From assembly GCA_003167015.1 (NCBI GenBank), contig PMUF01000301.1, positions 1 to 6,614 on the forward strand: a DNA stretch of 6,614 bases. The letters are read 5' to 3'. The DNA is from Chitinophagaceae bacterium (lineage in GTDB: Bacteria; Bacteroidota; Bacteroidia; Chitinophagales; Chitinophagaceae). The notes beneath the pieces are model-generated. The model ran no database searches, was not told the origin of the DNA, and worked only from the letters and a program-made list of their open reading frames with translations. Of the stretch, positions 5,865 through 6,614 are shown one piece after another (position 1 is the first letter of the stretch; each line of letters opens with the position of its first letter). The translations under genes were made by a program, and so were the position numbers.

Positions 5865-6614
5865 GCATGAAACGGATCAATTTTACTTTGTTCACGATAC
5901 TGGTACTGGCTATCGTATTTTCCTGCACGAAAGCTAACCTGAACTATACGCAGAACGGAAACTGGGTGCATCGCAGCACCTTCGGCGGGGCGGGCGGCAC
6001 GGCCATTGGCGTTGGCTATCCGGCGAGCTTTGTTCTTAATAATGTCGCCTATGTCGGCACGGGGGTGAACCCGGCGTCTCCTTCCAACAAGCTGGTGCAG
6101 TTCTGGGCCTATACGCCAGGACTTATCGTCAATGGGGCTTTCGACAGTTCTATTGCTGCCGGCACCTGGACGCAGGTCGCCGCCTTTACCGGTCCGGCCC
6201 GCAGTAATGGCATCGGTTTCAGTACCGGGGGGCTCGGGTATGTTGGGACAGGTCTTGCGAATGACGGCAGCACCGTGTATTCCGATTTCTATTCTTATAA
6301 TGCCACCTCGAACTCGTGGGCCCTGGCCGATTCTCTCTACAGCGATACGGCCAGCTTTCCCCGTTATGATGCAGCATCTTTCAGTTTCGACACGGCGGCA
6401 TACGTGATGACGGGTACCGACGGGTTCCATTATTTCAATGATTTCTGGAAGTTCAGCGCGGCAACGGGTCAGTGGACGCAACTGCCCAACATGCCGGGCA
6501 ATCAGCGTTCGGGTGCTTTGACGTGGGTATATAATGGACAGGGATATATCCTGACCGGCTATACGCCTTCTGCCAAGTGGGCCACCGGGAATCTGGCTTA
6601 TGATTTCTGGCGTT
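5861..6614 (+). CDS. Kelch-repeat lipoprotein B (paralogue of A), cut by window edge
   Basis: 251 codons are present; the gene runs off the right edge. The lipobox VFSC puts the lipidated cysteine at C22 from the ATG at 5861. Using the second ATG (5867) gives MKRINFTLFT... with the cysteine at position 20, exactly as in lipoprotein A, so 5867 may be the true start; the ATG at 5861 overlaps the previous stop. Kelch strands visible are AYVGTG (63-68), GYVGTG (126-131), AYVMTG (180-185) and GYILTG (228-233). Both paralogues share NLNYTQNGNWV just after the cysteine and GYTPxxKWAxG further on. In the stretch 178-250, 39 of 73 residues are identical to A (171-243) without gaps, counted by hand. 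It is probably also a six-bladed exported propeller. The two missing blades and the C-terminus lie outside the window. The ligand is unknown. Confidence 0.9.
   Translation, partial: MSMKRINFTLFTILVLAIVFSCTKANLNYTQNGNWVHRSTFGGAGGTAIGVGYPASFVLNNVAYVGTGVNPASPSNKLVQFWAYTPGLIVNGAFDSSIAAGTWTQVAAFTGPARSNGIGFSTGGLGYVGTGLANDGSTVYSDFYSYNATSNSWALADSLYSDTASFPRYDAASFSFDTAAYVMTGTDGFHYFNDFWKFSAATGQWTQLPNMPGNQRSGALTWVYNGQGYILTGYTPSAKWATGNLAYDFWR

Noticed and set aside
5094..6481. Long minus-strand open frames (5094-5819 and 5816-6481) opposite the kelch and DUF4907-like genes
   Set aside because: The plus-strand products have lipoboxes, kelch repeats and operon spacing. The minus frames are Arg/Gly/Ile-rich with no domain signal.
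4320..6614. Galactose oxidase enzyme annotation for the kelch proteins
   Set aside because: The repeats are kelch-type, but I see no sign of the copper-radical active site and the proteins are short. Only a kelch propeller lipoprotein can be supported.

Overview
The window looks like a chromosomal accessory region of a Bacteroidota bacterium, most likely Chitinophagaceae or a close relative. Four things point there: a DUF4270-type lipoprotein, a FadL-like barrel with the Bacteroidota 'NNPASFSAL' signature, kelch lipoproteins, and TAnnTTTG-type promoter sequences instead of sigma70 boxes. Shine-Dalgarno sequences are nearly absent, and base composition is close to balanced. The genus assignment is inference.

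Layout. At the left edge (1-265, minus) is the N-terminal part of a GuaA-like class I glutamine amidotransferase. It appears to be a separate transcription unit with its own near-leaderless promoter. Next come three tightly packed minus-strand genes, transcribed right to left from 3922 to 389: a DUF4270-type lipoprotein (2510-3922), a FadL/OMPP1-like outer-membrane beta-barrel (1165-2487), and a LytTR response regulator with an atypical receiver domain (389-1156). Gaps of 22 and 8 bases suggest one operon. An intergenic region of about 400 bases (3923-4319) separates these from a divergent plus-strand operon: kelch-repeat lipoprotein A (4320-5477), a small membrane-anchored DUF4907-like protein (5484-5864), and a second kelch lipoprotein paralogous to A (5861 to beyond the right edge).

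Working picture (inference). The two divergent operons form one envelope locus: surface or periplasmic lipoproteins (two six-bladed kelch propellers and the DUF4270 protein), an outer-membrane barrel, a small anchored protein and a dedicated LytTR regulator. The shared intergenic region carries a perfect 8-bp direct repeat with a 21-bp period (ACTAATCT at 4048 and 4069). That is the geometry expected of a LytTR dimer site, and it lies upstream of a candidate promoter for the minus operon. No sensor kinase is encoded in the window. I see no RNA genes, insertion sequences, CRISPR arrays or phage genes.
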